NCBI RefSeq assembly: GCF_004798965.1 | Contig: NZ_SDSD01000001.1 | Span: forward strand, 248,001 to 312,000 | DNA from: Onishia niordana | GTDB lineage: Bacteria > Pseudomonadota > Gammaproteobacteria > Pseudomonadales > Halomonadaceae | Length of the DNA: 64,000 nucleotides | Reading direction: 5' to 3' | Shown here: positions 49,080 through 58,625 of the stretch, piece after piece | Numbering within the stretch: the first letter of the stretch is position 1 | How the letters are laid out: every line of letters starts with the position of its first letter | Program-made: the position numbers and the translations under genes | The notes under the pieces: generated by a model | Told to the model about the DNA's origin: nothing | What the model saw: only the letters and a program-made list of their open reading frames with translations | Database searches by the model: none

Positions 49080-49589
49080 TCAGCGGCGGGCGCTGACCTC
49101 AGAATAGCGCAGGCGCGCCGCGAGCTTGTCGAGTAGCCCGTTGATGTACTTGTGACCGTCAGTGGCACCAAACGACTTGGCAAGCTCCACGCCTTCGTTG
49201 ATCACCGCCCGATAGGGCACCTCGAGACGACGAGACAGCTCGTACGTGCCCAGACGAAGAATCGCCAGCTCAACACCATCGAGGTCAGCGAGTTGACGAT
49301 CCAGCAGCGGCGCGATCGACGCATCCAGATCGGTCTGGAAGCGCACCACGTTGTGCACCAGTTCATGGAAGAGCGCCAGATCGGCGATTTCCATGACCTT
49401 ATGCCAGTTCTCGTGATCCTCGAGATCTTCATCGGCTGTCTGGCTGCGAAACTCGGCCTCAATGGTACTCACCGGCTTGCCGGTCATCTGCCACGTATAG
49501 ATGGCCTGCACCGCCAATTCGCGGGCGGCATGGCGGGCAAGTTGGCTCTTCGAAGGCGAGCGGCGCTCGTTATCCGAGGAACGGCTCAT
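49080..49589 (-). CDS. nusB: Transcription antitermination factor NusB
   Basis: NusB joins NusE on boxA RNA to prevent early termination in rRNA operons. The 169-residue helical protein has [20 protein letters not shown] near its start, [17 protein letters not shown] in the middle, and [21 protein letters not shown] near the end. An N-terminal lead of about 15 residues is longer than in E. coli. Its start overlaps the ribH stop by four bases (ATGA). Confidence 0.97.
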   Translation of the reverse strand: MSRSSDNERRSPSKSQLARHAARELAVQAIYTWQMTGKPVSTIEAEFRSQTADEDLEDHENWHKVMEIADLALFHELVHNVVRFQTDLDASIAPLLDRQLADLDGVELAILRLGTYELSRRLEVPYRAVINEGVELAKSFGATDGHKYINGLLDKLAARLRYSEVSARR

Positions 49590-50068
49590 TCATCACCCCC
49601 AAAGTGATTAAGCAACGAGACCATCTCCATGGCGGCCATGGCAGCTTCCGAGCCCTTGTTACCGGCCTTGGTACCGGCACGCTCGATGGCCTGCTCGATC
49701 GAATTAACGGTCAGCACGCCATTGGCGATCGGGGTATCGAACTGCAGCTGCAGGTTACTCAGCGCGCTGTTGCAGCTACCGGCGACATGCTCGAAATGCG
49801 GTGTCCCGCCGCGAATGACCGCGCCGAGGGCGATAACCGCATCCGGGCTCGCGACCTGAAGGGCACGCTTGACCGCTAGCGGCAGCTCCCAGGCACCCGG
49901 CACATGGACGATGTCGATGTGTTCGGAGTCCACACCATGGCGAACCAGGCTGTCCACGGCACCTTCGACCAGGCTATCGACCACATGGTGGTTGAAGCGG
50001 CCGACCACGATTACATAGCGGCCATCAACGTCGGTGAAGTTACCTTCGACTTGGGAGATCGGTTGCAT
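49586..50068 (-). CDS. ribH: 6,7-dimethyl-8-ribityllumazine synthase
   Basis: RibH condenses the ribB and ribD branch products into lumazine, the substrate of riboflavin synthase. The 160-residue protein has [43 protein letters not shown] with the catalytic His, and [30 protein letters not shown] 50068 is preferred because AGGA lies eight bases ahead. ATG 50077 directly abuts GG and seems less suitable. The frame itself runs on to 50164. Confidence 0.96.
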   Translation of the reverse strand: MQPISQVEGNFTDVDGRYVIVVGRFNHHVVDSLVEGAVDSLVRHGVDSEHIDIVHVPGAWELPLAVKRALQVASPDAVIALGAVIRGGTPHFEHVAGSCNSALSNLQLQFDTPIANGVLTVNSIEQAIERAGTKAGNKGSEAAMAAMEMVSLLNHFGGDE

Positions 50069-50184
50069 GCTTGTCATCCTGCTTGAATCTTTACGGCGCC
50101 CCGCGGGGCGCTTCTCGGGTGTTGCGTCTAGCGCCGTGGCATGACGCTCTCTGAGCGGTGCCACAGGCAGTACGGTATCAGGGC

Positions 50185-51393
50185 TCAGGGACTCAGTCGC
50201 TCGACCACTTCCAGGTCGAAGCCAGAGAGCGCCGAAAACTTCCAGGGCGAGCTCAAAAGGCGCATCTTGCCGACCCCCAGGTGCCTGAGGATCTGCGAAC
50301 CGGTGCCGATGGTCAGGTAATTGCCGGCACCATCGGAGTCACTTGAGCGCGGTGCACGCTTGCGCTCGAGCAAGACATCAAGCTGATCCTTCAAGTCAGT
50401 GCTCTGGCGGGCGTCATCGAGCAGCACGAAGACGCCACTGTCGGCCTGGGCGATCTCGGCCAGTGCCTGATGGGCGGTCCAGCTCTGGTTGCCGGGGCGG
50501 GTCAAGGTCAAGATGTCGCGCAGTGTGTCGGCCAGGTGGACACGCACCGTGGTCAACTCATCGGGACAGGGCGTTCCTTTGACCAACGCCATATGATGGG
50601 CGCCCTGAATGCTGTCGCGGAAGACATGCAGGGTCAACTCACCATGGTCGGTTTCCACGGGTGTCGCTTCCAGATGATCCACGGTCTGCTCGGTGTGGAT
50701 GCGGTAGTGGATCAGATCCGCGATGGTGCCCATCTTCAAATCATGTTCGGCGGCGAAACGCTCGAGCTCGGGGCGACGCGCCATGCTGCCATCATCGTTC
50801 ATCACCTCACAGATCACACCGCTGGGATCGAGCCCAGCGATCGCGGCCAGATCGCATGCTGCCTCGGTGTGGCCCGCGCGACGCAACACGCCACCCGGTT
50901 CTGCCATCAGCGGGAAGATGTGACCCGGCTGGACGATATCGGCGGCCTTGGCATCGCGCGCCGAAGCCGCGCGTACGGTACGCGCCCGATCAGCAGCGGA
51001 GATGCCGGTCGAGACCCCCTCGGCGGCTTCGATGGAGAGGGTGAACTTGGTGCCAAAGCCCGAACCATTGTCATGCACCATCAACGGCAGTTTGAGGCGC
51101 TCGCAGCGCTCGCGAGTCATCGGCAGACAAATCAGGCCACGGGCATGTCGCGCCATGAAGTTGATGTGCGAGGCCTCGACCTTTTCGGCGGCCATGATGA
51201 CATCGCCTTCGTTCTCGCGATCCTCATCGTCCATGAGGATCACCATCTTGCCCTGACGGATGTCCTCGATCAGGTCCTCGATACGCGCCAGATCGCCGGC
51301 AGCCGGGGCTGTCTCGGCTTGATCATGCGAGCTCTGATCGTTCGCGGTCTGAGAAGCCGCGTCCTGAGAAGACAGGTCCTTGGAAAGCGCCAT
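50185..51393 (-). CDS. ribB: 3,4-dihydroxy-2-butanone 4-phosphate synthase with degenerate RibA-like domain
   Basis: The N-terminal domain (about 38-240) is a full Rib[22 protein letters not shown] with its metal-binding Glu residues, [48 protein letters not shown]. The C-terminal part (about 245-402) has the fold outline of GTP cyclohydrolase II but lacks its zinc cysteines and the HSECLTGD motif, so it should be catalytically dead. This matches the RibBX type of Pseudomonas-like bacteria. A Ser/Asp/Gln-rich lead precedes the RibB domain. GGAG precedes ATG 51393. A separate RibA is expected elsewhere. Confidence 0.92.
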   Translation of the reverse strand: MALSKDLSSQDAASQTANDQSSHDQAETAPAAGDLARIEDLIEDIRQGKMVILMDDEDRENEGDVIMAAEKVEASHINFMARHARGLICLPMTRERCERLKLPLMVHDNGSGFGTKFTLSIEAAEGVSTGISAADRARTVRAASARDAKAADIVQPGHIFPLMAEPGGVLRRAGHTEAACDLAAIAGLDPSGVICEVMNDDGSMARRPELERFAAEHDLKMGTIADLIHYRIHTEQTVDHLEATPVETDHGELTLHVFRDSIQGAHHMALVKGTPCPDELTTVRVHLADTLRDILTLTRPGNQSWTAHQALAEIAQADSGVFVLLDDARQSTDLKDQLDVLLERKRAPRSSDSDGAGNYLTIGTGSQILRHLGVGKMRLLSSPWKFSALSGFDLEVVERLSP

Positions 51394-51565
51394 GAGGTCT
51401 CCGAATTACTGTGCGTACTGGCGTCAACGGGAGGCGCCGACTAGCGGGGCGCCATTGAAAAGCTGCCGCCTGAGGGCTGCCGATAAATGGTGCCAGAATA
51501 AGATCGGCGCTCAGGGTACCTTGGCAAGCCGTGCGGCGCCAGCATTGGGCCGCCGCAAGCCGACC

Positions 51566-52699
51566 TCAGGGCGACTGACGCAATGGACGGGCAGTGATTC
51601 GCCAGTCCCGCCCAACGGCACGCATATCGAGTATCTCCAGCGGCCGCTGTTGCACCATGCGCTCGAGCCCGGGCAAGGCGAATAGCGGACGCGCCTCGCC
51701 ACCGAGCAGGGTCGGCGCCACGAACAGCTGCATCTCGTCGACAAGCTCGGCATCCAGCATGCCCCCGGCAAGGGTCGCGCCGGTTTCGAGCAACACTTCG
51801 TTGGCCTGTTCCTCGCGTGCCAGGTGGCCAAGCAACGCGGCCAGATCGACGCGACCCTCGTCGGTCGATGGCAGATGTAGCACCTCGGCGCCCGCCGCCT
51901 CGAGACGCGCCCGACGCTCGCCATCTCGACTGCATGTCGCCACCAGGGTGCGTCCAGGCTCACTCAGGCAGGCCGCCGCCAGAGGAAGACGTAACTGGGA
52001 ATCGACGATCACCCGCAGTGGCTGGCGGCGAGCGATGGCCTCACCGTCCTCCAGATCGAGCTGGGAGGCCCGCACCGTGAGCCGAGAGTTATCGAAAATG
52101 ATCGAATCGACGCCGCTGATTACGGCACTGGAGCGAGCACGCAAACGCTGCACCTCAGTCCGCGCGCGTGGGCCTGTGATCCATTGCGACTCGCCGGATT
52201 GCATTGCCGTTCGCCCATCAAGGCTCATCGCCATCTTCATGCGTACAAACGGCCGCCCCCGTGTCATGCGCGAGAGAAAGCCCGGATTCAACGCCTTCGC
52301 CTCTTCCTCGAGCAGCCCGCATTCCACCTCGATACCGGCCTCGCGCAGCATGGCAAAGCCCTGCCCGGCAACCGCTTCATGAGGGTCCTGCATCGCGGCC
52401 ACGACCTTTTTCACCCCGGCCTTGATCAAGGCCTCGGCACAGGGGCCAGTGCGGCCATGATGCGCACAGGGCTCGAGCGTCACATAGGCGGTGGCACCTT
52501 GAGCGGCATCGCCGGCATCAGCCAGCGCATGTACCTCGGCATGGGGCTCACCGGCCCGAGCATGATAGCCCTCACCGACAATGCGTCCACGCCTGACCAG
52601 CACACAGCCAACCCGCGGGTTCGGGTCGGTGGTGTAAAGGCCGCGGCGTGCCAGCGTCAGGGCACGGGCCATAAAGGCTTCAGGCGTCGCAGTAGACAT
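51566..52699 (-). CDS. ribD: Bifunctional riboflavin biosynthesis deaminase/reductase
   Basis: RibD performs the deamination and side-chain reduction after GTP ring opening. The 377-residue protein has the zinc deaminase motifs HAEVHAL and EPCAHHGRTGPCAEAL in the N-terminal half. The reductase half has MKMAMSLDGRTAMQSGESQWITG and LLETGATLAGGMLD. AGGA precedes ATG 52699. It is followed by a 172-base gap before ribB where many relatives carry ribE. Confidence 0.96.
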   Translation of the reverse strand: MSTATPEAFMARALTLARRGLYTTDPNPRVGCVLVRRGRIVGEGYHARAGEPHAEVHALADAGDAAQGATAYVTLEPCAHHGRTGPCAEALIKAGVKKVVAAMQDPHEAVAGQGFAMLREAGIEVECGLLEEEAKALNPGFLSRMTRGRPFVRMKMAMSLDGRTAMQSGESQWITGPRARTEVQRLRARSSAVISGVDSIIFDNSRLTVRASQLDLEDGEAIARRQPLRVIVDSQLRLPLAAACLSEPGRTLVATCSRDGERRARLEAAGAEVLHLPSTDEGRVDLAALLGHLAREEQANEVLLETGATLAGGMLDAELVDEMQLFVAPTLLGGEARPLFALPGLERMVQQRPLEILDMRAVGRDWRITARPLRQSP

Positions 52700-52728
52700 G
52701 GGTATCCTGTATCGGGGAAGTGTCCAAG

Positions 52729-53208
52729 TCAGTGATCGTCCTGAGGGGGGAAGCTCGGCTCCTGGGCCAGGCGATCAATTTCGGCACGAAACTCGTCGAT
52801 ATCCTGAAAGCGGCGATAGACCGACGCAAAGCGGATGTAGGCAATCTGATCGAGGCGCTTCAAGGCATCCATCACCTCCTGGCCGACCTCGATGGCCTCA
52901 ATTTCGCGCTCGCCTCGGGCACGCAGCCGCTGACGAATACGTTCGACGGCGGCTTCGATCGACTCGATGCTGACCGGGCGTTTTTCCAGCGCTCTGAGCA
53001 TGCCGGCGCGCAGCTTGGCTTCATCGAACGTCTCCCGCGAACCATCGGCCTTGACGACGCGCGGCATGACAAGCTCGGCCGTCTCGTAGGTCGTGAAACG
53101 CTCACCGCAGGCCGCACATTGACGTCGGCGACGCACCTGATCGCCCTCGACGACCAACCGCGAATCGGTGACCTTGGTGTCATGGGTACCGCAGAAAGGA
53201 CAATGCAT
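52729..53208 (-). CDS. nrdR: Transcriptional repressor NrdR
   Basis: NrdR represses ribonucleotide reductase genes in response to ATP/dATP. The 159-residue protein has the N-terminal zinc ribbon [18 protein letters not shown] plus [17 protein letters not shown], four cysteines in all. An ATP-cone follows ([20 protein letters not shown]). It is the first gene of the run toward ribD, which begins 29 bases after nrdR ends. Confidence 0.97.
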   Translation of the reverse strand: MHCPFCGTHDTKVTDSRLVVEGDQVRRRRQCAACGERFTTYETAELVMPRVVKADGSRETFDEAKLRAGMLRALEKRPVSIESIEAAVERIRQRLRARGEREIEAIEVGQEVMDALKRLDQIAYIRFASVYRRFQDIDEFRAEIDRLAQEPSFPPQDDH

Positions 53209-53371
53209 CGGCTGGGTTCCGGCCTGTTCGACACAACAACTATTCCTCTATTGTAACGATTTGGCCGCAAGGCGCCCAGCCACCTTCACCCTTGGCACGC
53301 CCCCTGCATAATGACAAGGATGCGTCCGATGGCCTGCCAGGCTCGCGACCTGGCCCCTCAAGGAGTTGATC

Positions 53372-55156
53372 ATGAGTTCACCCCTGCCCCCTACCCTCCC
53401 ACGACAGCTGGACGAAACCGGCTTCGTCAACGTCGCCCGGGCCCGGCTGGAGGAGGTCTATGGCCCGCGCAGCGAGGCCATCCTGCGCCGGCTAGTCACC
53501 CTGATATCGCACCAGCGTGGTGCCATCGATGCCACGCCACGCCCATTATGGAGCGAAGGCGATCAGTGGCTGATCACCTACGGTGATAGTCTGCTCGATG
53601 GTGATCGTGCGCCGCTTGAGGTGCTGCAGCACTTTCTCGATGAGCGTATGGAAGACACCTTCAGTGGGGTGCATGTGCTGCCCTTCTTTCCCTGGAGCAG
53701 CGACGATGGCTTTTCGGTGGTGCACTACCGGGAGGTCAATCCGGCGCTGGGCGACTGGTCGCACATCCGCTCATTATCCGAGCATCGTGACCTGATGGTC
53801 GATCTGGTGATCAACCACGTGTCGAGGGACTCGCTGTGGTTCGTCGACTACCTGACCGACAGCCAACCCGGTCGCGACTATTTCATCGAGATGGACCCGG
53901 AGACCGACTTATCTCAGGTCACCCGGCCGCGCAGCTCGCCGCTGCTGGTGCCCATCAGCACCCGCCGTGGCACCCGCCACCTGTGGGCCACCTTCTCGGA
54001 AGATCAGATAGATCTCAACTTCGACAATCCAGATGTCCTGATTGAGTTCGTTGCCATCCTGCTTTTCTACCTGCAGCAAGGCGCTCGCACCATTCGCCTG
54101 GATGCCATCGCCTATCTATGGAAAGAGGTCGGCACCTCCTGCATCCACCTTCCCCAGACGCATGCCATCGTGCGGTTGCTGAGAGCGGTTGTCGACTTCG
54201 TTGCGCCAGGCACGCGCCTGATCACCGAGACCAACGTGCCGCATCGCGAAAACATGAGTTACCTGGGGCTCGAGCGTGCGGCGCAGGAAGGTACGCCCCC
54301 GGACGAAGCGCACCTGATCTATCAGTTCACCCTGCCGCCCCTGTTGGTGCACACCCTGACCAGCGGTGATGCCACCGCACTGACGCAGTGGGCGCAAAGC
54401 CTGCCGGCGCTGCCCTCTGGCTGCAGCTATTTCAACTTTACGGCCAGCCACGATGGCATCGGGGTGCGCGCCCTGGAAGGCTTGCTGCCGCAGCATGAAA
54501 TCGACGTCATGCTGGATCTCATGCACCGCTTCGGCGGCTTCGTCAGCATGAAGACCGATTCAGACGGCAAGGACTCGCCCTACGAGATCAATATCACCTA
54601 CTTCGACGCCATGAAAGGCACCCGGCGTGGCGCCGATGCCTGGCAAGTCGAGCGGTTCCTGATGAGCCAGAACCTGCTGCTGGCCCTGCAGGGCATTCCG
54701 GGTATCTACCTGCATTCGTTGACCGCGACCCTCAACGACCACGAGGGCGTCGAGCGCAAGGGCCAGCTTCGGACCATCAACCGTCGGCGCTGGCAGCTTT
54801 GCGAACTTAACGAACTGATCGATAGCCGCAGTACGCCGACCCGGGAAGCGTTTGGCTCCCTGAAGCAGCGCCTCAAGCTGCGCGCTGCCGAGCCCTGCTT
54901 CCACCCCGAAGCGCCACAGCGGGTACTCGAAACACCACCAGGCGTCTTCGCGATCGAACGCGGCCCGCTGCCGGACGGCCGGCGCTTGCTGGCGATCTAC
55001 AACATCAGCGACCAGCGCCAACCCCTGAACATACCCGAGCTGGAACAGGGACAATGGCTCGATGTGCTCGCCGACGGTGCTCCCTGGATGCCTGAGGAGC
55101 GCGACGTGCTGCGCCCCTACCGCAGCCTGTGGCTGGTGCAGCCGGGCCCGGCCTGA
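53372..55156 (+). CDS. GH13_18 sucrose phosphorylase family protein, probable glucosylglycerate phosphorylase
   Basis: The 594-residue protein has the GH13 barrel motifs DLVINHVS, TIRLDAIAYLWKEVGTSCIH (nucleophile Asp), TETNVPHRENMSYLG (acid/base Glu) and NFTASHDGIGVR (third Asp). These are the marks of the GH13_18 phosphorylases, which split a glucosyl bond with phosphate to yield glucose 1-phosphate. The family includes sucrose, glucosylglycerol and glucosylglycerate phosphorylases (E. coli YcjM). The gpgS-gpgP genes a few kilobases away make glucosylglycerate the best guess for the acceptor. AAGGAG lies six bases before ATG 53372. It ends 18 bases from the convergent YeeE/YedE gene. Confidence 0.88.
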   Translation: MSSPLPPTLPRQLDETGFVNVARARLEEVYGPRSEAILRRLVTLISHQRGAIDATPRPLWSEGDQWLITYGDSLLDGDRAPLEVLQHFLDERMEDTFSGVHVLPFFPWSSDDGFSVVHYREVNPALGDWSHIRSLSEHRDLMVDLVINHVSRDSLWFVDYLTDSQPGRDYFIEMDPETDLSQVTRPRSSPLLVPISTRRGTRHLWATFSEDQIDLNFDNPDVLIEFVAILLFYLQQGARTIRLDAIAYLWKEVGTSCIHLPQTHAIVRLLRAVVDFVAPGTRLITETNVPHRENMSYLGLERAAQEGTPPDEAHLIYQFTLPPLLVHTLTSGDATALTQWAQSLPALPSGCSYFNFTASHDGIGVRALEGLLPQHEIDVMLDLMHRFGGFVSMKTDSDGKDSPYEINITYFDAMKGTRRGADAWQVERFLMSQNLLLALQGIPGIYLHSLTATLNDHEGVERKGQLRTINRRRWQLCELNELIDSRSTPTREAFGSLKQRLKLRAAEPCFHPEAPQRVLETPPGVFAIERGPLPDGRRLLAIYNISDQRQPLNIPELEQGQWLDVLADGAPWMPEERDVLRPYRSLWLVQPGPA

Positions 55157-55174
55157 GTCGCGCTCCGAGACGCC

Positions 55175-55615
55175 TCAGCGCTGATCGCTGGCTCGGCTTG
55201 CGAGGCGCCGGGCCAACCACCAGCCGGTGGCCATCGCCACTAACATCGCCACAAGCGGCAGGCTTGCGCCCGAAAGCGATGCCACTGCAGGACCCGGGCA
55301 GTAGCCGGAGAGCCCCCATCCGATGCCGAACAGGGCCGCCCCGCCGAGCAATCGGGCATCAAGATCACGGCGCGTCGGCAACTGAAAGGCACCCGCCAGG
55401 AGCGGCGCGGCGCGGTGAAACACCAGCCGATACCCGATGAAGGTGGTGACCACGGCCCCGCCAAGCACGAACATCAGCGTCGGGTCCCAGGCCCCGGCAA
55501 CGTCGAGAAAGCCGATCACGCGGGCAGGATCGGTCATACCGCCAACTGCCAGCCCCAGGCCAAACAGCAGACCGGCGAAGTAGCCCGCAACGGGCTTCAA
55601 AAACGCAGCCTTCAT
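55175..55615 (-). CDS. YeeE/YedE family inner-membrane protein (second half-subunit)
   Basis: The 146-residue protein has about four membrane segments with GLLFGLGLAVGGMTDPARVIGFLDV and GWGLSGYCPGPA, the paired motifs of the small YeeE/YedE (DUF6691) proteins. Full-length relatives (TsuA) take up thiosulfate; here the transporter is split over two short genes. The Cys in GYCPGPA is the likely sulfur-handling residue. Its ATG overlaps the stop of the upstream half by four bases, so both are made together. Confidence 0.9.
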   Translation of the reverse strand: MKAAFLKPVAGYFAGLLFGLGLAVGGMTDPARVIGFLDVAGAWDPTLMFVLGGAVVTTFIGYRLVFHRAAPLLAGAFQLPTRRDLDARLLGGAALFGIGWGLSGYCPGPAVASLSGASLPLVAMLVAMATGWWLARRLASRASDQR

Positions 55616-56076
55616 GCCCCACCTCCCCACAGATGACGCATCATATAGACCGTCACGACACCGGCACTTAGGAAGGTCAGGGTCGCCGCCATTGAACGTG
55701 GCGAGAGCCGCGACAAGCCGCAGACGCCATGGCCGCTGGTGCAACCGCTGCCGATACCCGTCCCCAACCCGACCAGCAGCCCGGCGATAAGCATCAGACC
55801 GGCCCCGGCGATGGGGGCACCGATCACGGCCCCCGGCTCACCGGCAACGTTGCCAAGGCTTCCGCCCAGCACCATCAACACCAGAGGACCGCTGATCAGC
55901 CCCAACAGGAAGGTCAGGCGCCAGGCGGTGTCGCCTTCAGGTCTCTCCAGAACCAGGGCCGACAGAATCCCGCTGATGCCCGCGATGCGTCCAAGGGTAG
56001 CCATCAGCCACACGGCCGAGAGGCCGATCATCACACCGCCGGCCAGGCCATACAGACTCGAACTCCAATCCAACAT
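55612..56076 (-). CDS. YeeE/YedE family inner-membrane protein (first half-subunit)
   Basis: The 154-residue protein has about four membrane segments and the motifs LMATLGRIAGISGIL and GLGTGIGSGCTSGHGVCGLSRLS, containing the conserved Cys-Thr-Ser-Gly-His-Gly of the family. It pairs with the following half-gene. GGAGGA precedes ATG 56076. It lies downstream of the metallo-beta-lactamase-fold gene, an arrangement seen in Xylella/Agrobacterium-type blh operons for sulfide detoxification. Confidence 0.9.
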   Translation of the reverse strand: MLDWSSSLYGLAGGVMIGLSAVWLMATLGRIAGISGILSALVLERPEGDTAWRLTFLLGLISGPLVLMVLGGSLGNVAGEPGAVIGAPIAGAGLMLIAGLLVGLGTGIGSGCTSGHGVCGLSRLSPRSMAATLTFLSAGVVTVYMMRHLWGGGA

Positions 56077-56208
56077 CGTATCCTCCGTGGTTCCCGTCAC
56101 CGCTTTACCTGAGCCATTACGCCGTTTCGGTGCTCAACGCCGTTGCGCTTGGCGGCCACGCACGCGGTTGCACGAGCGAGGTGCCCAGCAGACCGTTGAT
56201 CAACCGCA

Positions 56209-57075
56209 TCAGAACAGATTGAGCGGCACCTTGAGGTAAACCTGGCCATTCTGCTCGGCCGGCGGCATCTCGCCGGCGCGCATATTGACCTGTACTGACG
56301 GCAGGATCAGGCGCGGCATACCCAAGGTGGCATCGCGTTCGGTGCGCAGCTTGACGAAGTCCTCCTCGCTCACGCCCTCATGAACATGAATATTGTCGGC
56401 GCGCTGCTCGGCTACTGACGTTTCGTGATGATAGGTTTCGCGATCCGGACTCAGGTAGTCGTGACAAAGGAACAACCGTGTGTCTTCAGGCAGGGCTAAC
56501 ACCTTCTGGATAGAACGAAACAGGGTGGCGGCATCGCCGCCGGGAAAATCGCAGCGGGCGGTACCGTAATCAGGCATAAAAAGGGTATCGCCTACGAAGG
56601 CGGCATCACCGATCAGGTAGGTCAGACAAGCAGGCGTATGCCCCGGTGTGTGCAGCACTCGCACCTCAAGGCCACCGATGGCAAAGGTGTCCCCCTCTTC
56701 GAAGAGGTGGTCAAACTGACTGCCATCCCGGGCAAAATCGTTACCGGCGTTGAAGGCCTCAGCGAAGATCTCCTGAACCTCGGTGATACGGGCACCGATG
56801 CCCGTCTGGCCGCCTAGCTTTTCGCGCAGGTAAGGGGCCGCCGAGAGGTGATCGGCATGAACATGGGTCTCTAGAATCCAGTCGACCTGCAGGTCGTGCT
56901 TTCGAATGAAGGCGATAATCTCCTCGGCACTCCTGACGTCCGTGCGTCCAGCGGCGTAATCGAAGTCCAGCACCGAATCGAGGATCGCACAGGCATGACT
57001 GCCCGGATCCTGAACAACATAGCTGAAGGTATTGGTAGGCTCGTCGAGAAATGAGGTGACGATCGGACGTGCCAT
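56209..57075 (-). CDS. Metallo-beta-lactamase-fold persulfide dioxygenase (Blh type)
   Basis: The 288-residue protein has the metal-binding motif ILETHVHADHLSAAPYLR, then LHTPGHTPACLTYL, FVGDTLFMPDYGTARCDFPGGDA, and LFLCHDYL. These are the features of the ETHE1/Blh persulfide dioxygenases that convert glutathione persulfide to sulfite. The iron-binding set H, H, D is present. GGAG precedes ATG 57075. It leads an operon with the two YeeE/YedE halves. No BigR-type regulator gene is present, although an AT-rich inverted repeat lies upstream. Confidence 0.9.
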   Translation of the reverse strand: MARPIVTSFLDEPTNTFSYVVQDPGSHACAILDSVLDFDYAAGRTDVRSAEEIIAFIRKHDLQVDWILETHVHADHLSAAPYLREKLGGQTGIGARITEVQEIFAEAFNAGNDFARDGSQFDHLFEEGDTFAIGGLEVRVLHTPGHTPACLTYLIGDAAFVGDTLFMPDYGTARCDFPGGDAATLFRSIQKVLALPEDTRLFLCHDYLSPDRETYHHETSVAEQRADNIHVHEGVSEEDFVKLRTERDATLGMPRLILPSVQVNMRAGEMPPAEQNGQVYLKVPLNLF

Positions 57076-57404
57076 CACGGGAGTCTCCTGAAACGAAAGA
57101 GGATGGATAACGCGTATCGCCTCAGCATACTGCAAAAATTATTCTAACGTTATATTTTATTTGAATAACCAAGAAGGACTGCCACAGCATCGATTCATTG
57201 TGCTTAGGGCCGACCGGCCGGCTATTTCGTCAGCATAGGTGTCAGTAGCGGTGTCATCAGGCAATAGAATACGCCACTTGACCTGCATCAAGCGGCCGAG
57301 CGGGAAGAGAGTATTCGAAGGTAAGTGTCGACATAGAACAGGCCTATGACGATGCTCAAGTGAGGCATCATGCGTAGGCCATTACCCACCTAAGAAAGCA
57401 AAGG
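57076..57404. other. Intergenic region between gpgS and the sulfur operon
   Basis: This 329-base gap holds the AT-rich inverted repeat noted above. Otherwise I see no gene and no clear terminator for gpgS. Confidence 0.4.
57136..57170. promoter_or_regulatory. AT-rich inverted repeat upstream of the persulfide dioxygenase gene
   Basis: TTATTC (57139-57144) and GAATAA (57163-57168) are inverted arms around an AT-rich 18-base centre in otherwise GC-rich DNA. It lies about 64 bases before the start at 57075. BigR/SqrR-type sulfide sensors use AT-rich operators in this position, so an operator is likely. Confidence 0.45.
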
Positions 57405-58625
57405 TCACACCTTACCCTGGTTGTCCAGCTCCACGGCCGTGTGCATGCGCTCGAGAAGGTCCGGAATCGCTGCCTGCGCCCGATTCCAGCTGGGGATAAA
57501 GGGCTTGTCACGGGGATTGTCGAGGAAGGCCGTCCCTGCCTCCATGATATTGGAGGCAAAAAGCTCCACCGCCTGCTCCTCGCTGTGCCGGTCGAGCTTC
57601 AGGCCATTCATGGTGGCATCATTGTCGTAGGCTTCGATCAGATCCAAGGCGATTCGGTAGTAGGTCGCCTTGATGGTGCGAAACGTCTCGGCGTGAATCT
57701 CGATACCCAGGGTCGCCAACTTGCGGTATAGCGCCTTGGCGATGTCCAGGCTCATGCGATTGAGCCCGGTAGTGGCATCTTCAGCGGAGACTGCCTGATG
57801 CTTGTGGTCGTAAACATCGGCGATATCGACCTGGCACAGCTGCTTGGTGGAGTAGTTGCGGTGAACTTCTGACAGCACACCGATCTCCAACCCCCAATCG
57901 CTGGGGATACGAATGCCGTTGAGTACGTCGGTGCGCATGGAAAACTCCCCAGACAGTGGATAACGATAGCTGTCCAGATAGTCCAGATAAGGCAGCGGGC
58001 CATAGATTTTCTTGAGCGCCCGGATCAAGGGCGTAACCATCAACCGCGCTACTCGGCCATTGAGTTTGCCCTCGGCAATACGCGAATAGTACCCCTTGCA
58101 GAACTCGTAGTTGAACTGGGGATGGGCCACCGGGTAGATAAGCCGCGCCAGCAGGCCTCGGTCATAGGTGACGATGTCGCAATCATGCAGAGCAATCGCT
58201 TCGGTGCGTCGTGAGGCCTGGACATAGCCCCCGCAGAACCATACGTTGCGCCCTTTTCCGGGTTCCTGAGGCGATATACCCTTCTCGGCCAACTCTGCAT
58301 CCAGTGCCTTGAGCCGCGGGCCATCGTTCCACAGGATGCGATGGTGCTGAGGCAGTCGCGAGAAAAACTCCCGGGCATACAGGAACTGCTCCCGGTCGGC
58401 CCGATCCAGACCGATCACTATCTCCGAGAGATAGGGCACCTTGGCCAATTCATCAACGATATGGCTGAGCGCCGGCCCTTCGAGCTCAGAGAAGAGAGAA
58501 GGCAGAATCAGGCCCATCGGCCGTCGCCGAGAAAAGTCGACCAGATCGGCTTCAATGGCCTCCACCGGTCGCTGCATCAGGTTGTGAAAATTGGTGATGA
58601 TGCCGTTCTGGTAAAAATCACTCAT
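57405..58625 (-). CDS. gpgS: Glucosyl-3-phosphoglycerate synthase
   Basis: The 406-residue protein matches the GT81-type synthase that joins glucose from an NDP-glucose to 3-phosphoglycerate. The family stretches are MGLILPSLFSELEGPALSHI, LDRADREQFLYAREFF, GKGRNVWFCGGYV, ALHDCDIVTYDRGLLARLIYP and RIPSDWGLEIGVLSEV. The product would be dephosphorylated by GpgP, whose gene overlaps by four bases. Mannosyl transfer to 3-phosphoglycerate cannot be excluded by eye, but the length and motifs favour glucosyl. Confidence 0.9.
   Translation of the reverse strand: MSDFYQNGIITNFHNLMQRPVEAIEADLVDFSRRRPMGLILPSLFSELEGPALSHIVDELAKVPYLSEIVIGLDRADREQFLYAREFFSRLPQHHRILWNDGPRLKALDAELAEKGISPQEPGKGRNVWFCGGYVQASRRTEAIALHDCDIVTYDRGLLARLIYPVAHPQFNYEFCKGYYSRIAEGKLNGRVARLMVTPLIRALKKIYGPLPYLDYLDSYRYPLSGEFSMRTDVLNGIRIPSDWGLEIGVLSEVHRNYSTKQLCQVDIADVYDHKHQAVSAEDATTGLNRMSLDIAKALYRKLATLGIEIHAETFRTIKATYYRIALDLIEAYDNDATMNGLKLDRHSEEQAVELFASNIMEAGTAFLDNPRDKPFIPSWNRAQAAIPDLLERMHTAVELDNQGKV

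Noticed and set aside
51394..51565. FMN riboswitch or ribE remnant before ribB
   Set aside because: No conserved RFN motif and no translated similarity to riboflavin synthase could be seen.
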